Shown here: piece after piece, positions 63,969 to 64,000 of the stretch | Layout of the letters: every line of letters starts with the position of its first letter | How positions within the stretch are numbered: the first letter of the stretch is position 1 | From: Tridacna crocea | Taxonomy: Eukaryota > Mollusca > Bivalvia > Cardiida > Cardiidae | NCBI GenBank assembly: GCA_943736015.1 | Contig: OX031059.1 | Coordinates: 21,074,501-21,138,500 of the forward strand | Reading direction: 5' to 3' | DNA length: 64,000 bases | The notes under the pieces: generated by a model | Database searches by the model: none | What the model was told of the DNA's origin: nothing | The model's input: the letters and a program-made list of their open reading frames with translations, nothing else | Translations under genes and position numbers: made by a program

Positions 63969-64000
63969 GTAAGACATGTACAGACTTAAGAGCTTTAGGT

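Overview
The window is animal nuclear DNA, most likely from a bivalve or related mollusc. Its genes are split into short exons by AT-rich introns with GT..AG borders. The proteins match metazoan families, and the repeats are of the invertebrate kind: foldback MITEs, arrays of 140-170 bp units ending in small hairpins, tRNA-derived SINEs, a mariner relic and a Ty3/Gypsy element. The mollusc assignment is an inference from repeat style; no species can be named.

Three conserved genes are present. (1) About 2.2-21.2 kb, + strand: the last ten coding exons of a sorting nexin of the SNX7/SNX30 type (PX plus BAR domains). The 5' exons lie left of the window. (2) 32.6-36.8 kb, - strand: a complete three-exon coding sequence for a Tctex-type dynein light chain, closest to DYNLT5 (TCTEX1D1). 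(3) From 38.0 kb, + strand: the first four coding exons of RIC1, which with RGP1 forms the exchange factor for Rab6. The gene runs off the right edge. DYNLT5 and RIC1 are divergent, with 1.24 kb between their start codons. Almost every exon is bounded by clear splice sites and the reading frame is kept across all junctions.

The rest is mostly mobile DNA. A complete 6.3 kb LTR retrotransposon (53,882-60,181, - strand) sits in RIC1 intron 3. It has identical 560 bp LTRs, a proline-tRNA primer site, and an integrase placed before the reverse transcriptase, the order of the Gmr1 group of Ty3/Gypsy elements. By hand count about 100 whole or partial copies of one short foldback MITE (family A) fill the introns and spacers, together with six copies of a second family (B) built on the same plan. 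Both end in CCCTTTAC..GTAAAGGG inside TTAA, which points to piggyBac-type mobilisation. Nested copies confirm the TTAA target.

Other elements are a 259 bp MULE-like element with perfect 60 bp inverted repeats and a 9 bp target duplication, a 480 bp long inverted repeat, several other hairpin elements, two SINEs, and at least four tandem-unit elements. One of the latter has ten units of exactly 156 bp and splits a MITE. Most short open reading frames in the window are MITE translations and are not genes.
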